NCBI GenBank assembly: GCA_003222155.1
Contig: QHUU01000065.1
Span: 1 to 64,000 of the forward strand
Direction: 5' to 3'
Source of the DNA: Gemmatimonadota bacterium
GTDB taxonomy: Bacteria; Gemmatimonadota; Gemmatimonadetes; Gemmatimonadales; GWC2-71-9
Length of the DNA: 64,000 nt
The first letter of the stretch is position 1; each line of letters starts with the position of its first letter. The translations under genes were made by a program, and so were the position numbers. Positions 30,485-41,884 of this stretch are shown in pieces. A model generated the notes under the pieces. That model was given only the letters and a program-made list of their open reading frames with translations, ran no database searches and was not told the DNA's origin.

Positions 30485-30552
30485 TGCCGTTCCCACCAAT
30501 AGTGCCCCCCCGGATCGGAGCCCTGGCCTGCAATCCGTGGGAACGGCACTAG
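30481..30552. repeat. Perfect 16 bp inverted repeat bounded by CTAG, spanning the TPR stop and aroQ start
   Basis: CTAGTGCCGTTCCCAC (30481-30496) and GTGGGAACGGCACTAG (30537-30552) are exact reverse complements. Confidence 0.9.
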
Positions 30553-30998
30553 TGCACATCGCCGTCCTGAACGGCCCGAACCTGAATCTGCTGGGCGAGC
30601 GCGAGCCGGAGCTGTACGGTCGGACGACCCTCGCGGAGATCGAAGCGCGCACGCGCGAGCAGGCCCGCGCGCTCGGCGTCGACGTGTCCTGGACGCAAAC
30701 GAATCACGAGGGCGAGCTGGTCGACGCGATCCAGCGGCTCAAGGGCAAGGCGGACGGGCTGGTCATCAACGCCGCGGCGTACACGCACACCAGCCTCGCC
30801 GTGCGCGACGCGCTGCTCGCGGTGCGCGTGCCGTTCGTCGAAGTGCACCTCTCCAACCTGTTCGCCCGGGAGCCGGAGCGGCGCCGCTCGATGCTCGCGG
30901 ATGCCGCGGTGGGCATGGTGACGGGGTTCGGCGCCGAGAGCTATCGGCTGGGACTCGAGGGCCTGGTCGGGTATCTCCAGGCCCGCCATGGCACCTGA
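30552..30998 (+). CDS. aroQ: 3-dehydroquinate dehydratase, type II
   Basis: GTG start; IAVLNGPNLNLLGEREPELYG..QTNHEGELVDAIQ..LVINAAAYTHTSLAVRDAL..EVHLSNLFAREPERRRS. Confidence 0.96.
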   Translation: MHIAVLNGPNLNLLGEREPELYGRTTLAEIEARTREQARALGVDVSWTQTNHEGELVDAIQRLKGKADGLVINAAAYTHTSLAVRDALLAVRVPFVEVHLSNLFAREPERRRSMLADAAVGMVTGFGAESYRLGLEGLVGYLQARHGT

Positions 30999-32088
30999 CC
31001 GGCGGCGCACGCGGCAGGAGGCGCTCGTGCGGGCGCTCGACGCCGATGGGCTGGACGGGCTGCTCGTCGTGTCGCGCGCCAACATTCGCTACCTCACCGG
31101 GTTCTCGGGCTCGGCGGCCCTGGTGGCCGTGACGCGAGGCGACGTCCTGCTCGTGACGGATTTCCGTTACGACGAGCAAGCCCACGCCGAAGCAGGCGAG
31201 GTGGCGCGCATCGAGGTCGAGAGCACGAGCGTGTGGGACCGCTTCTTCCGGGAGCTCGTGACGCTCGGTCCGCTCACCGAGATCGGCTACGAGGCCCACG
31301 CGCTCACGGTGCACGACGCCCGCCGCTTCGCCGAGGCAGGAAAGCCCTGGCGCTGGCGGCCGGTCACCGAGCTGGTGGAGCGACTGCGTGCTGCGAAGGA
31401 CGCGGGTGAAGTCGCGGCGATTCGCGGGGCCGCGCTGCTCGCGGGCGAAGCCCTGCACCGGACCCTGGCGCAGGTGCGTCCGGGCATGACCGAGCTGGCC
31501 ATCACCGGTCTGCTGGAGGGGGCGCTGCGCCAGCTGGGAAGCGAGGGCCACCCCTTCGCGACCATCGTGGCCTCGGGGCCCCGCAGCGCGCTGCCGCACG
31601 CGCGCTCCAGCACGCGCGTCGTGGCGGTGGGCGAGTGGCTGCTGCTAGACTTCGGGGCTCAGGTAGACGGCTACTGCGCCGACATCACGCGCACCGTGGT
31701 CGTGGGAGCGCGGGCCAGCGAGCGGCAGCGCGCGCTGTACGGCGTCGTGTACGATGCGCAGCGGAGCGCGCGCGGCGGCGTGCGCGCGGGAATGAGCGGG
31801 CGGGACGCCGACGCACTGGCACGTGAGCCGATCACGGCGCGCGGCTTTGGCGACGCATTCGGGCACTCGCTCGGCCACGGGCTCGGGCTGGAGGTGCACG
31901 AGGCTCCCCGCCTGTCGAAAACCAACGCCGAGGCGCTGCCCGGGGGCGCCGTCGTCACCGTCGAGCCGGGCGTGTATCTGGCGGGCGAAGGGGGTGTACG
32001 CATCGAGGACGACGTGCATCTCCCCCCGGACGGCGGCGCGGCGCAGCTCCTGTCCGACGGGCTGACGGACCTCGTGGAGGTCATGTAA
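30988..32088 (+). CDS. pepP: Xaa-Pro aminopeptidase (M24)
   Basis: [52 protein letters not shown] metal-binding motifs. Confidence 0.92.
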   Translation: MAPDRRRTRQEALVRALDADGLDGLLVVSRANIRYLTGFSGSAALVAVTRGDVLLVTDFRYDEQAHAEAGEVARIEVESTSVWDRFFRELVTLGPLTEIGYEAHALTVHDARRFAEAGKPWRWRPVTELVERLRAAKDAGEVAAIRGAALLAGEALHRTLAQVRPGMTELAITGLLEGALRQLGSEGHPFATIVASGPRSALPHARSSTRVVAVGEWLLLDFGAQVDGYCADITRTVVVGARASERQRALYGVVYDAQRSARGGVRAGMSGRDADALAREPITARGFGDAFGHSLGHGLGLEVHEAPRLSKTNAEALPGGAVVTVEPGVYLAGEGGVRIEDDVHLPPDGGAAQLLSDGLTDLVEVM

Positions 32089-32099
32089 CTTTGGACCCC

Positions 32100-32591
32100 A
32101 TGAACCTCGATATCATCGCCCAGCTCGTGCGGATGCTGAAGGATGCCCCCGAGCTCGGAGCGATCGAGGTCCGCCGGGGTTTGTTCGGGTCGTGGTCCTC
32201 GGTCCGGGTGACCAAGGTCGGACACCAGGCCAACGCCGGCGGTCAGCACGTGGTCGTCGCGCAGGCGCCCGCGATGGCTGGCTCCCCGCTTCCGCCGCCC
32301 GCGGTGGAGCCGGCGGGCGGCCGCCGGGAGGTGGCTGCTCCGGCCCAGCTGCTCGAGATCAAGTCCCCCATGGTGGGGACGTTCTACACCGGCCCCGAGC
32401 CGGGCGCCGAGCCCTACGTCAAGGCGGGCAGTCGTGTGGCGCCGAGGCAGGTGGTGTGCATCATCGAAGCGATGAAGATCATGAACGAAATCGAATCCGA
32501 GGTCGCGGGCGTCGTCCGGGAGGTGTTGGTGGAGAACTCCCAGCCCGTCGAGTTCGGACAGACCCTTTTCCGAGTAGACCCCCATGCCTGA
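32100..32591 (+). CDS. accB: Acetyl-CoA carboxylase biotin carboxyl carrier protein
   Basis: [18 protein letters not shown] biotinylation motif; [19 protein letters not shown]. Confidence 0.95.
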   Translation: MNLDIIAQLVRMLKDAPELGAIEVRRGLFGSWSSVRVTKVGHQANAGGQHVVVAQAPAMAGSPLPPPAVEPAGGRREVAAPAQLLEIKSPMVGTFYTGPEPGAEPYVKAGSRVAPRQVVCIIEAMKIMNEIESEVAGVVREVLVENSQPVEFGQTLFRVDPHA

Positions 32592-33750
32592 ACCTCCCCA
32601 GACCGGCCAACCGACCTTCAATTTCAAGTCGGCGATCACGCTGATGGTCCAGCGCAATGCGTCGGACCTGCTGCTGAAGGTGGGCCGGCCGGCGACGATC
32701 CGGGTGAACGGCGAGCTGGTGTCGCTGGAGAGCGCTCCCCTCAAGCCCGAGGAGCTGAAGTCGCTGGCCGAGCAGATCATGACCCCGCGTCAGGTGAAGG
32801 AGTTCGCCGAGCACAAGGAGGCGGACTTCGCGATCGGCGTGCCGGGGGTGGGTCGATTCCGGACCAACGTGTACCAGCAGCGCGGCACGGTGGCGTTCGC
32901 GTTTCGGGCCATTCCCTACGAGGTGAAGACCATTCGCGAGTTGAACCTGCCCCCGGTGCTCGAGGAGATCGGGCTGCGGCCGCGTGGCCTGGTGCTGGTG
33001 ACGGGCGTGACGGGATCGGGCAAATCGACCGCGCTGGCGGCGATGATCAACCACATCAACACCAACCGCCGCGTGAACATCATCACGATCGAGGACCCGA
33101 TCGAGTTCCTGCACCGCGACAACCTGTCCAACATTTCGCAGCGCGAGGTGGGGAACGACACGCTCTCGTTCAATGCGGCGCTGCGCCACGTGCTGCGCCA
33201 GGCGCCGGACGTGATCCTGATCGGCGAGATCCGCGACATGGAGACGCTCGACACGGCGCTCAAGGCGGCCGACACCGGGCACCTGGTGTTTTCGACGCTC
33301 CACACGACGGACGCGACGCAGACGATCAACCGGGTGATCTCGTTCTTCCCCCCGCACCAGCACGACGAGGTGCGGCACCTGCTCTCGACGGCGCTGCAGG
33401 CGATCGTGTCGCTGCGTCTCGTGCCGCGCAAGGACGGCAAGGGCCGCGTGCCGGCGTCCGAAGTGCTGATCAACACGGCCGCGGTGCAGGAGAACATGCG
33501 CGACCTCACCAAGTCGCTCTCCATTCCCGACCTGATCGCGCAGGGCTCCGTGCAGTACGGGATGCAGAGCTTCGACCAGTCGCTGTTCCATTGGTACCAG
33601 CAGGGCATGGTGAGCTACGAAAGCGCGATCTTCTACGCCACGAACCCGAGCGAGTTCGCGCTGAAGGTATCGGGGGTCGATTCGGGGGAGAGCCAGTCGT
33701 TTGGCGGGACCACGGCCGCGGCGGGCCTGCGCGGCGACATCACGCCCTGA
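32584..33750 (+). CDS. pilT: Type IV pilus retraction ATPase PilT
   Basis: [64 protein letters not shown]. Confidence 0.93.
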   Translation: MPEPPQTGQPTFNFKSAITLMVQRNASDLLLKVGRPATIRVNGELVSLESAPLKPEELKSLAEQIMTPRQVKEFAEHKEADFAIGVPGVGRFRTNVYQQRGTVAFAFRAIPYEVKTIRELNLPPVLEEIGLRPRGLVLVTGVTGSGKSTALAAMINHINTNRRVNIITIEDPIEFLHRDNLSNISQREVGNDTLSFNAALRHVLRQAPDVILIGEIRDMETLDTALKAADTGHLVFSTLHTTDATQTINRVISFFPPHQHDEVRHLLSTALQAIVSLRLVPRKDGKGRVPASEVLINTAAVQENMRDLTKSLSIPDLIAQGSVQYGMQSFDQSLFHWYQQGMVSYESAIFYATNPSEFALKVSGVDSGESQSFGGTTAAAGLRGDITP

Positions 33751-35108
33751 TGTTCAAGAAGGTACTGATCGCCAACCGCGGGGAGATCGCCCTGCGGGTG
33801 ATCCGTGCGTGCAAGGAGCTGGACATCCATACGGTGGCCGTCTACTCCGAGGCGGATCGCGACAGCCTGCACACGCGGTTCGCCGATGACGATGTGTGCA
33901 TCGGGCGGGCCCCGGCCCGCGACAGCTACCTGAACATTCCGCGCATCATCGCCGCGGCCGAGATCACGGGGGCGGACGCGCTGCACCCCGGGTACGGTTT
34001 CCTCGCGGAGAACGCCGAATTCGCCGACATCGTGCGCACGTCGAACATCACCTTCGTCGGCCCGACGGGGGACCAAATCCGCCAGATGGGCGACAAGGCG
34101 GCGGCGCGCAAGCTGGCCCAGCGACTCAAGGTGCCGACTGTGCCCGGCTCGCCCGGCCCGGTGGAGGACGCGGACACGGGGCTCAAGCTGGCCGAGAAGC
34201 TCGGCTTTCCGGTGATCATCAAGGCGGCCGCGGGCGGGGGCGGGAAGGGGATGCGGGTGGCGCAGGACGGGGAGCAATTCCCGCAGGCGTTTTCGCTGGC
34301 CAAGCAAGAGGCGCTGGCGGCGTTCGGCTCGGACGAGGTGTATCTGGAGAAGTACCTCGCCCGGCCGCGGCACATCGAGATCCAGATCATGGGCGACACG
34401 CACGGCAGGATCATGCATCTGTGCGAGCGGGACTGCTCGGTGCAGCGGCGCCACCAGAAACTCGTCGAGGAAGCGCCGAGCCCGGCCGTGGATGCCACGC
34501 TGCGCCAGGACATCGGTGACTCGGCCGTACGGCTTGCCGAAGCGATCGGCTACGTGGGAGCGGGGACGATCGAGTTCCTGCTCGACGAGGACGGCTCCTT
34601 TTATTTCATGGAGATGAACACCCGTATCCAGGTCGAGCATCCCGTGACCGAGATGTGCACGAACTTCGATCTCGTCAAGGAGCAGATCCGCGTGGCCGCG
34701 GGCGAGCCGCTGTCGTTCGTGATGAACGGCAATCGGCTCCGGGGGCATGCCATCGAGTGCCGCGTGAACGCGGAAGATCCGGCGCGCAATTTTCAGCCGA
34801 GCCCTGGCACGATTACGGCGTACCACCCGCCCGGCGGACCTGGCGTGCGCGTCGACACCCACATCTACGCGGGCTACACGGTGCCGCCGTTCTACGATTC
34901 GCTGCTGGCGAAGGTGATCGTCCACGGGAACACCCGGGCGGAGGCGTTGGCCCGCATGCGCCAGGCGCTCGACTCGTTTATCATTGAAGGCGTGACCACG
35001 ACCATTCCCTTCCTCAGTCGGGTCATGCGTCATCCCGACTTCGTCGCGGGCCGCGTGGACACCAAGTTCCTCGAGCGCGAGCCGCAGCTGCTCCAGCCAC
35101 CCGCATGA
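33750..35108 (+). CDS. accC: Acetyl-CoA carboxylase biotin carboxylase
   Basis: [53 protein letters not shown]. Confidence 0.97.
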   Translation: MFKKVLIANRGEIALRVIRACKELDIHTVAVYSEADRDSLHTRFADDDVCIGRAPARDSYLNIPRIIAAAEITGADALHPGYGFLAENAEFADIVRTSNITFVGPTGDQIRQMGDKAAARKLAQRLKVPTVPGSPGPVEDADTGLKLAEKLGFPVIIKAAAGGGGKGMRVAQDGEQFPQAFSLAKQEALAAFGSDEVYLEKYLARPRHIEIQIMGDTHGRIMHLCERDCSVQRRHQKLVEEAPSPAVDATLRQDIGDSAVRLAEAIGYVGAGTIEFLLDEDGSFYFMEMNTRIQVEHPVTEMCTNFDLVKEQIRVAAGEPLSFVMNGNRLRGHAIECRVNAEDPARNFQPSPGTITAYHPPGGPGVRVDTHIYAGYTVPPFYDSLLAKVIVHGNTRAEALARMRQALDSFIIEGVTTTIPFLSRVMRHPDFVAGRVDTKFLEREPQLLQPPA

Positions 35109-35820
35109 GGATCGACGTCCACTTCACACCGCTCGGCCTCGGCGCGGGGGATCTCGCCGGCCGGGGCGTCGTCGTCGTCGACGCCCTGCGCGCGACGACC
35201 ACGATCATCACGGCCCTGGCGAACGGCGCCAAAGCGGTCATCCCCGCCGCCACGTCGGAGGAGGCGGTCCGCCTCGCGTCGAACCTCGAGAAGGACGGGG
35301 TACTGCTCGCCGGCGAGCGCCGCAGCGTGAGGATGGAAGGCTTCGCGCTGGGCAACTCGCCGCGGGAGATGGTGCCCGCGGCGGTGGCGGGCAAGACGAT
35401 CGTGCTCGCCACCACGAACGGCACGCCCGCCCTGGTCGCCGCGCAGGGCGGGGAGCCCGTGCTGGTGGGCGCTCCCGTGAACTTCAAGGCGCTGGTCGAG
35501 CGCGCCCGCGCGGTACTGCTCGCGCCCCGCGACCTGGTGATCATCTGCGCCGGCCGCGAGAAGCAGTTCGCCATCGAGGACGCCTACACGGCGGGCCGCG
35601 TGATCAAGGCCGTGAAGAAGGGTCTCCGCAAGCTCGCGTTGAACGACGCCGCCCGCGCCGCCCTCGCCCTTACCGACGAGCTGACGAGCTGGACGGAGGC
35701 GCTGGAGGGCTCCGAAGCGGCGCATCAGCTCGGTGAGGTCGATCTGGAAGAGGACGTCGCCTTCGCCGCCCGGCCCGACCGGTTCGGCGTGGTCCCGACC
35801 TACGCGGACCGCCGCATCAC

Positions 35821-35824
<4 letters not shown>
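35105..35824 (+). CDS. comB: 2-phosphosulfolactate phosphatase (ComB) family
   Basis: VVVVDALRATTTIITALANGAKAVIPA..GERRSVRMEGFALGNSPREM..IVLATTNGTPAL. Confidence 0.85.
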
Positions 35825-38013
<2,189 letters not shown>

Positions 38014-38022
38014 TGTCCCCGT

Positions 38023-39312
38023 CTACCCGCCCACCTTGCGCCACAGGATGGCGTGGGTGTGGAACTGCGAGTCTAGCGCGAATCCGAGCACATCGCCCCG
38101 ATGGTTGATCACCTGCGCCTGGCTGCCCCGTCCGTCCGCGACTCCGGGACCCAGATCCGTCATCTGACCGTCCTGCCACACGAACGCGTGACGCTCCCCA
38201 GAGGCGGTCAGACTCCATCCGACCACCTCTCCCGCGTCGCCCAACGCCGATATCTGCGTGTCACCTTCCCCGAGCGAGCCCAGCTCCTGAACGACGCCGT
38301 GGTCCCACAGGAACGCGACCGCAGGAAACACTGCCGTGCCGGCTACTTGGCCGCGATCGTTGATGGCGATCGGAAGGATCGTCCGGTCCGGATAGACGTC
38401 CAGCTCCCGTACGGCGGCGTCCTGCCACACGAGGGCGCGACTGAGCCCGGCGCTGTTCACCGCCACGCCGAGCACCTCGCCGCGGGCGTTGATCCCGAGC
38501 GCCCGCGCCGAGGCGCAATTCACGGTGGGGTCGCCCCGGCACGGTCGCTCGAACGGGACGCCGAGATCCTGTAAGCGCCCGTTCTCCCACAGGAACGGAT
38601 GCAGGTGAACGCCTCCTTCGGGCCGATCGACCGTGCTGGCGCCCACGACCTGGCCACGCGCGTTCATCGCGTTCGGAAAGGTTCGGATCTGCGTTGGGCT
38701 GAATCCGCCCAAGTCCTGGGGCACGCCCGCGCGCCACACGACGCCGCGGGTCGCTGACGGCGAGTAGTCCACCTCGGCGACCAGGTCACCGGCGTCGGTC
38801 AAGCGGACGACTTGCGTGCCGCCATGTCCGGGCCCGTCGGGGGGATCGAGCTGCCGCAGCGACCCCGAGTCCCAGAGAAACAGGCGAACCACCTGGTTGC
38901 AGGCGAACTCTCCGCAGCTCTCGATCATGCTGCCGGCGATCTGGCCGCGTGCGTTGATCGCCTCCGCCTCGGCGGCGATCGTGCCGTCCAGGAAGCCGAG
39001 GTCCTGCAGGACGCCGTCTTGCCACACGAACGCGTGATCGGCGCCACTCGGGACCGACGCGCTTCCGGCGACCTGCCCGCGGTCGTTCAATCCGGCGCCG
39101 AGCGTGGAGATACCACCGAACGAGCCAAGGTCGACGACTTCGTAGCCCGAGGGCCCGGCCGCGACATCGGCGACGATGGATGACGGTGACGGAGTGATGG
39201 CGTCGCGGCAGCCGCAGCACACGACGACCGCGATGGCGAGGATCGGCAGGCGCGACATGCGGCACTCCTCGGAGGCGGATATCGTGCGCGGGCCGCAAGA
39301 CGCGTGCGCCAT
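38023..39312 (-). CDS. HAF-repeat secreted lipoprotein (true start possibly 39255)
   Basis: Repeated DLGSFGGISTLGAGLNDRGQVAGSA..HAFVWQDGVLQDLGFL..INARGQIAGS units; MSRLPILAIAVVVCCGC lipobox. Confidence 0.8.
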   Translation of the reverse strand: MAHASCGPRTISASEECRMSRLPILAIAVVVCCGCRDAITPSPSSIVADVAAGPSGYEVVDLGSFGGISTLGAGLNDRGQVAGSASVPSGADHAFVWQDGVLQDLGFLDGTIAAEAEAINARGQIAGSMIESCGEFACNQVVRLFLWDSGSLRQLDPPDGPGHGGTQVVRLTDAGDLVAEVDYSPSATRGVVWRAGVPQDLGGFSPTQIRTFPNAMNARGQVVGASTVDRPEGGVHLHPFLWENGRLQDLGVPFERPCRGDPTVNCASARALGINARGEVLGVAVNSAGLSRALVWQDAAVRELDVYPDRTILPIAINDRGQVAGTAVFPAVAFLWDHGVVQELGSLGEGDTQISALGDAGEVVGWSLTASGERHAFVWQDGQMTDLGPGVADGRGSQAQVINHRGDVLGFALDSQFHTHAILWRKVGG

Positions 39313-39359
39313 CCTGCAACATCTGTGGTCGTGCTGTAGCCCAAATATTCCCCGTAGGC

Positions 39360-39388
39360 TTGCGCGGTCTTCCGCCCGTTCTTACTAT
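39360..39388 (+). promoter_or_regulatory. Candidate promoter TTGCGC-N17-TACTAT for the riboswitch leader
   Basis: TTGCGC 39360-39365 and TACTAT 39383-39388, about 85 nt upstream of the aptamer. Confidence 0.35.
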
Positions 39389-39470
39389 GGCCACTGTGGT
39401 TTTGGGGCGACACGGTTTGCCCCAGCGCCATGACTGTAGCGACCGCGACACACGGTCGTTGACATCGACA

Positions 39471-39561
39471 TCGCTGCTCAGAGCAAACCCGTCGAAAGAC
39501 GGTGACGCAGAGTCACGGGACTACGGCGACGACGTCGCTAGGTCCGCCGGGCCGCCAGCGA
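39471..39561 (+). ncRNA. GEMM-I class cyclic dinucleotide riboswitch aptamer; A at the Vc2 G20 position suggests GEMM-Ib (3',3'-cGAMP) type
   Basis: TCGCTGCTCAGAGCAAACCCGTCGAAAGACGGTGACGCAGAGTCACGGGACTACGGCGACGACGTCGCTAGGTCCGCCGGGCCGCCAGCGA. Matches the Vc2 layout AGGGCAAACC-hairpin(GAAA)-GGGACGCAAAGCC..GGCCUA..GCGGGGUUACC. P1 TCGCTG/CAGCGA. A18=39480, A20=39482, G21-C46, C92=39555. Confidence 0.9.
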
Positions 39562-39599
39562 AACGACCCCAGGGTCCTCGCTGGCGGCCTCTTCGTTTT
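39550..39599 (+). terminator. Rho-independent terminator acting as riboswitch expression platform
   Basis: Perfect 11 bp stem GGCCGCCAGCG (39550-39560) / CGCTGGCGGCC (39579-39589) followed by TCTTCGTTTT; the 5' arm lies inside the aptamer including P1 3' strand. Confidence 0.85.
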
Positions 39600-39647
39600 G
39601 GTGCCCGCCCCGAGCCCCCGACGTGATGTGAAAGGACGCCATAGTCG

Positions 39648-39779
39648 ATGCCGTTCGGGTTCAAGCTGTCGCATCGTCTTTCGCTGACCAAAGCGGCGGT
39701 CGGTACCGCCGCCGTGCGCGTTCGCCGCACGGCGGATTGTCCGTTCCGCCGCGCAATCCATACCCCCCAAGAACCATGA
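39648..39779 (+). CDS. Short leader ORF (43 aa) overlapping the next start codon by ATGA
   Basis: AAAGGA 5' of ATG; MPFGFKLSHRLSLTKAAVGTAAVRVRRTADCPFRRAIHTPQEP*; N-terminus resembles MPFLFKLSHRVARMR at 41885. Confidence 0.5.
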   Translation: MPFGFKLSHRLSLTKAAVGTAAVRVRRTADCPFRRAIHTPQEP

Positions 39780-41800
39780 CCTTCATGCACAAGCTATCGT
39801 GCCGACTGGCACGTCTAAAAGACCGTGTCGCGTGCGTGCCCGCCGCGGCGCTCGCCGCCGTGGCGGTGCTCGGCTGCGAGCGCCCCGTGGCGATCACGGA
39901 CACCGGCTCGCAACTCGCCCAGTTCCTCATCGCACCTCAAGTCGTCACGCTGCAGCAAAACCAGACGCAGGACTTCACGACCGTCGGTCTCACGGCCACG
40001 GGCGATACGGCGCTGATCGCCGTCTCGTGGAGCGTGACCGGCGGCGCCATCGACACGAGCAGCAGTGGCGGGAAGCACTACGGCCATTACCGGGCGACGC
40101 AATGCGGGGACTATACGGTGTCCGCGACGAGCACCCCCGGGGCGATGCAGGCCACGGCGAGCGTCAGCGTGCTGTGTCCGGGCGCGGTTCCGGTCGACAC
40201 GGTCGTCGTGAGCCCTGCGACGGCGCGCGTGTTCGTGGGGGGGACGGCGCAGCTCGGCGCGACGGCCCAGGATTCGGCGGGCAATCCGCTCAGCGGCCGA
40301 ACCGTCACGTGGACGAGCAGCGACGGCGGTGTGGCGCGCGTGAACGGCAGCGGCCTCGTCACGGGCGTGGCCGCCGGCACGGCGACGATCACCGCGACGA
40401 GCGGCGGAAAGAGCGGCAGCGCGGCGGTGACGGTCGTAGCCGTTCCAGTGGCGACGGTGAGCGTGAGCCCCGCCACGGCGAGCGTGGCGGCGGGTAATTC
40501 GGTGCCGCTCAGCGCGACGCCGAAGGACTCGGCGGGTCACCCGCTGAGCGGGCGGGTGGTGAGCTGGGCGACCAGCGACGCTGGCGTGGCCACGGTGAGC
40601 ACGAGTGGCGTGGTGACCGGGGTCGCTCCGGGCTCGGCGACGATCACCGCGACGAGCGAAGGGAAGAGCGGCACGGCCGCCGTGACGGTGACGGCGGCGC
40701 CCCCGCCGGGCACCTGCGTCGGCGCGTGCCACTACGTCGACGCCGCGACGGGCAACGACGGCAATGCGGGGACCAGCACCGCTCCCTGGCGCACGATCCA
40801 GCACGCCGCCGACGTGACAAACCCGGGGGACACCGTGCTCGTGAACGACGGGGTGTATACCGGGGGCGGGAACGTCGTGACGATCAGCCGCAGCGGCACG
40901 GCCACGGCCTGGCTCGTGTTCCGCGCGGTGCACCTGTGGGGCGCCGTGATCGACGGTCAGAACAACAGCTCCACGGTCGGGATCGAGATCAACGGGAACT
41001 ACGTCCGCGTCGAAGGCTTCGAGGTCCGCAACACCAGCCGCTACGGCATCGACGCCTACGGGGGCTCGGAAAGCTCCGCCGGGAACCACGATGTCGACGT
41101 GGTGCAGAACCACATCCACGACATCGGCCACATCTGCACCGGAGACGTGGGGGGCATCGTGGGCGTCGACGCCTACGCCGACAACCTCGTCATCGAGCGG
41201 AACGTCATTCATGACGTGGGACGGCTCGGCCCGGGCGAGCAGGGCTGCGTGGAGCCGAACGGCAACTGGCAGAACCACGATCACGGGGTCTATCACGGCA
41301 TCGGCAACAACGTCGTGATCCGCAACAACGTGTTCTACAACTTCATCCGCGGCTGGGCGATCCAGCGCTACAACGGCAACGGCGCGGTGACGACCGGGCT
41401 CACGATCGTGAACAACACGTTCGCGTTCCCGAATCCGTGGCGCGATGGTCACATCATCATCGCGACGGGCGTGAACGACCTGCTGATCGCGAACAACGTC
41501 TTCTACCAGCCGACGACGGCCGGAGTCTGGCTCGACACCGGGGGTCTGGGCAACGCGACGGTGTCCAACAACATCACCTTCGGCGCGGTGGCGAGTGTGG
41601 GCTCGGGCGCGACCGGCGCCGGCAACCTCGACAATACGGATCCGAAGTTCGTGAACGTCGCCGGGCTCGATTTCCGCGTGCAGGCGGGGAGCCCCGCGAT
41701 CGGGGCGGGCCTGCCGCTGACGATGGTGACCAACGACATCAGCGGCGCGGCGCGTCCGGCGACCGGCGGTTATACGATCGGAGCATACGAGTTCAAGTGA
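39776..41800 (+). CDS. Secreted surface protein: BIG2/Ig-like repeats plus right-handed beta-helix domain
   Basis: Lipobox-like AVAVLGCERP; two VSPATA..AGNSVPLSATPKDSAGHPLSGR..VATVSTSGVVTGVAPGSATITATSEGKSGTAAVTV units; parallel beta-helix C-terminal domain. Confidence 0.82.
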   Translation: MTFMHKLSCRLARLKDRVACVPAAALAAVAVLGCERPVAITDTGSQLAQFLIAPQVVTLQQNQTQDFTTVGLTATGDTALIAVSWSVTGGAIDTSSSGGKHYGHYRATQCGDYTVSATSTPGAMQATASVSVLCPGAVPVDTVVVSPATARVFVGGTAQLGATAQDSAGNPLSGRTVTWTSSDGGVARVNGSGLVTGVAAGTATITATSGGKSGSAAVTVVAVPVATVSVSPATASVAAGNSVPLSATPKDSAGHPLSGRVVSWATSDAGVATVSTSGVVTGVAPGSATITATSEGKSGTAAVTVTAAPPPGTCVGACHYVDAATGNDGNAGTSTAPWRTIQHAADVTNPGDTVLVNDGVYTGGGNVVTISRSGTATAWLVFRAVHLWGAVIDGQNNSSTVGIEINGNYVRVEGFEVRNTSRYGIDAYGGSESSAGNHDVDVVQNHIHDIGHICTGDVGGIVGVDAYADNLVIERNVIHDVGRLGPGEQGCVEPNGNWQNHDHGVYHGIGNNVVIRNNVFYNFIRGWAIQRYNGNGAVTTGLTIVNNTFAFPNPWRDGHIIIATGVNDLLIANNVFYQPTTAGVWLDTGGLGNATVSNNITFGAVASVGSGATGAGNLDNTDPKFVNVAGLDFRVQAGSPAIGAGLPLTMVTNDISGAARPATGGYTIGAYEFK

Positions 41801-41810
41801 TGTGAATGCG

Positions 41811-41847
41811 GGGCCGCCCGTCCTCGCTCGGACCGGCGGCCCTTTTT
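41811..41847 (+). terminator. Rho-independent terminator between the two beta-helix genes
   Basis: GGGCCGCCCGTCC / GGACCGGCGGCCC stem (one mismatch) followed by TTTTT. Confidence 0.85.
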
Positions 41848-41884
41848 GTTGCCTGTAAACAACCTGTATCAGGAGTGCAACACT

